Below, in pieces: positions 61,316 through 62,336 of a stretch of DNA of 62,336 nt (within the stretch, counting starts at the first letter, position 1; each line of letters starts with the position of its first letter). This DNA comes from a bacterium (GTDB lineage: Bacteria > Bacillota > Clostridia > Lachnospirales > Lachnospiraceae), in the NCBI GenBank assembly GCA_028727105.1, contig JAQYOU010000042.1:1-62336 (forward strand), read 5' to 3'. Position numbers and translations under genes: made by a program. Below the pieces are notes generated by a model. That model was not told where the DNA came from and searched no databases. It saw only the letters and a list, made by a program, of their open reading frames with translations.

Positions 61316-61346
61316 AAAATCACCCGCCACATAAGCGACGGGTGAT
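61315..61346 (-). terminator. Terminator of clpB
   Basis: ATCACCCG (61319-61326) pairs with CGGGTGAT (61339-61346), extended by an imperfect inner CC/GG part, with a T-run on the minus strand. Confidence 0.85.
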
Positions 61347-61360
61347 CGATAGAACCCTTA

Positions 61361-62336
61361 TTATTTTTTCCGCGCAGCCAATGCGTGATCTTTGACATAG
61401 ATCTCAATCGTATCTCCCACGGACACCTCGTCTGCCAGGATCAGCTTCGCGGATAGCGTCTCCACTGTCTTTTGCAGATAACGTTTCAAAGGACGCGCAC
61501 CGTAGACCGGATCATAAGCCTGCTCGATGACAAGCTCCTCTGCCTCCGGTGTCAGTTCCACCGAAAGCTCACGGTCAGCCAGGCGGCTGTTTAAGTCTGC
61601 GAGAAGCAGTCGGATGATACCGTTGGTATCCGCCTTTGTGAGCGGCTTGAACAGGATCGTCTCGTCCAGACGGTTCAAAAACTCCGGTCGGAAGGCACCG
61701 CGCAGCTCGCCCATGACCGCCTGCTCTGCCTCCGGCTTGATGTTACCGTTTTCATCGATACCATCCAGCAGATACTGCGCACCAAGGTTCGACGTCATGA
61801 TCAGGATCGTATTCTTGAAATCCACCGTACGTCCCTGGGAATCCGTGATACGTCCGTCGTCTAATACCTGAAGCAGCACATTGAACACATCGGGATGTGC
61901 CTTCTCCACCTCGTCAAACAGGACGACAGAATACGGTTTTCTGCGCACTGCCTCCGTGAGCTGTCCGCCCTCCTCATAACCTACATATCCGGGAGGCGCT
62001 CCGATCAGACGGGATACGGAATGCTTCTCCATATACTCGCTCATGTCCAGACGGACCATATTGCTCTCATCGTCGAAGAGGCTGGCCGCCAGAGCCTTTG
62101 CCAGCTCTGTTTTACCGACACCGGTAGGTCCCAGAAACAGGAATGAACCGATGGGTTTGCTGGGATCCTTAATGCCTGCCTTGGACCGGATGATGGCCTC
62201 GGTCACTTTTTCAACCGCCTCATTCTGTCCAATGACTCTCTTATGCAGTTCTTCATCGAGATGAAGCGTCTTATTTCTCTCGCTCTCCGTCAGCTTTGCA
62301 ACCGGAATTCCTGTCCATTTGGAAACGATCTTTGCG
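61361..62336 (-). CDS. clpB: ATP-dependent chaperone ClpB, N-terminal part beyond window
   Basis: The C-terminal ~325 residues. They begin [20 protein letters not shown] at the window edge, then the second AAA+ module: Walker [38 protein letters not shown] (pore loop), Walker [21 protein letters not shown], sensor 1 [14 protein letters not shown], the arginine finger region [18 protein letters not shown] and the C-terminal [20 protein letters not shown]. ClpB pulls apart aggregates together with DnaK. The absence of a ClpP tripeptide loop and the VSKWTGIPV linker fit ClpB rather than ClpC. CtsR or HrcA sites would lie outside the window. Confidence 0.93.
   Translation of the reverse strand, partial: AKIVSKWTGIPVAKLTESERNKTLHLDEELHKRVIGQNEAVEKVTEAIIRSKAGIKDPSKPIGSFLFLGPTGVGKTELAKALAASLFDDESNMVRLDMSEYMEKHSVSRLIGAPPGYVGYEEGGQLTEAVRRKPYSVVLFDEVEKAHPDVFNVLLQVLDDGRITDSQGRTVDFKNTILIMTSNLGAQYLLDGIDENGNIKPEAEQAVMGELRGAFRPEFLNRLDETILFKPLTKADTNGIIRLLLADLNSRLADRELSVELTPEAEELVIEQAYDPVYGARPLKRYLQKTVETLSAKLILADEVSVGDTIEIYVKDHALAARKK

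Overview
The window looks like the chromosome of a Gram-positive gut anaerobe of the Clostridia, most likely family Lachnospiraceae (a Blautia/Dorea-like relative; genus not decidable by eye). Pointers are the class III fructose-1,6-bisphosphatase, the pfkA-dnaE pair, a NifH-like Mrp ATPase, typA, a RelQ-type alarmone synthetase, strong AGGAGG ribosome binding sites and moderate-GC housekeeping DNA. No rRNA, tRNA or CRISPR array was recognised.

Region 1 (1-15.6 kb) is an AT-rich integrative mobilizable element. Its core (9.6-15.6 kb) holds a MOBP-type relaxase broken by two in-frame stop codons, a MobC-like accessory protein, a palindrome-rich oriT candidate next to an array of GGTATTAC octamers, an RHH-like protein, an excisionase-like protein, an XRE repressor with a probable operator array, and a tyrosine integrase at the right end. 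Its cargo (1-9.4 kb) is one tightly packed minus-strand gene train: tandem-nuclease protein, remnant of an HD hydrolase, NUDIX-M24 fusion, two GNATs, NUDIX, SAM methyltransferase, histidine phosphatase, SF1 helicase with a C-terminal nuclease-like domain, XRE-NUDIX fusion, small membrane protein and an AlbA_2 protein cut by the window edge. The function of this set is unknown. It is the best candidate for an undescribed system, either metabolite or nucleotide editing or defence.

Region 2 (15.7-22.9 kb) is a decay zone. An SDR, a RhuM gene, a MATE pump and a UvrA-like gene survive only as pieces, three of them with the two ends kept and the middle lost. Between them sit an intact GH43-discoidin and GH78 rhamnosidase pair for plant glycans.

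Region 3 (22.9-32.9 kb) holds two operons. One is a sensor unit of two BMP-type binding proteins plus a hybrid histidine kinase with no ABC permease. The other is a TetR-controlled lipid or acyl-conjugation operon: SCP2, membrane-anchored alpha/beta hydrolase, stand-alone condensation protein, acyl carrier protein and AMP-forming ligase. It has a near-consensus promoter and two operator-like inverted repeats.

Region 4 (33.5-62.3 kb) is mainly housekeeping: fbp, dapB, dapA, corrinoid adenosyltransferase, SSB-like protein, typA, a HTH protein, RelQ, rRNA methyltransferase, pfkA, dnaE, mrp, mtnA, aldo/keto reductase, aspartate-type aminotransferase, rarA, polysaccharide deacetylase, GH31, a CapA-like enzyme, pepD, a DUF819 membrane protein and clpB (cut by the window end). 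Dispersed in regions 3 and 4 is an unusual imperfect-palindrome repeat. Two copies carry a 90-bp core that differs at only three positions, and a third copy lacks the core. A second, smaller 40-bp repeat occurs twice.
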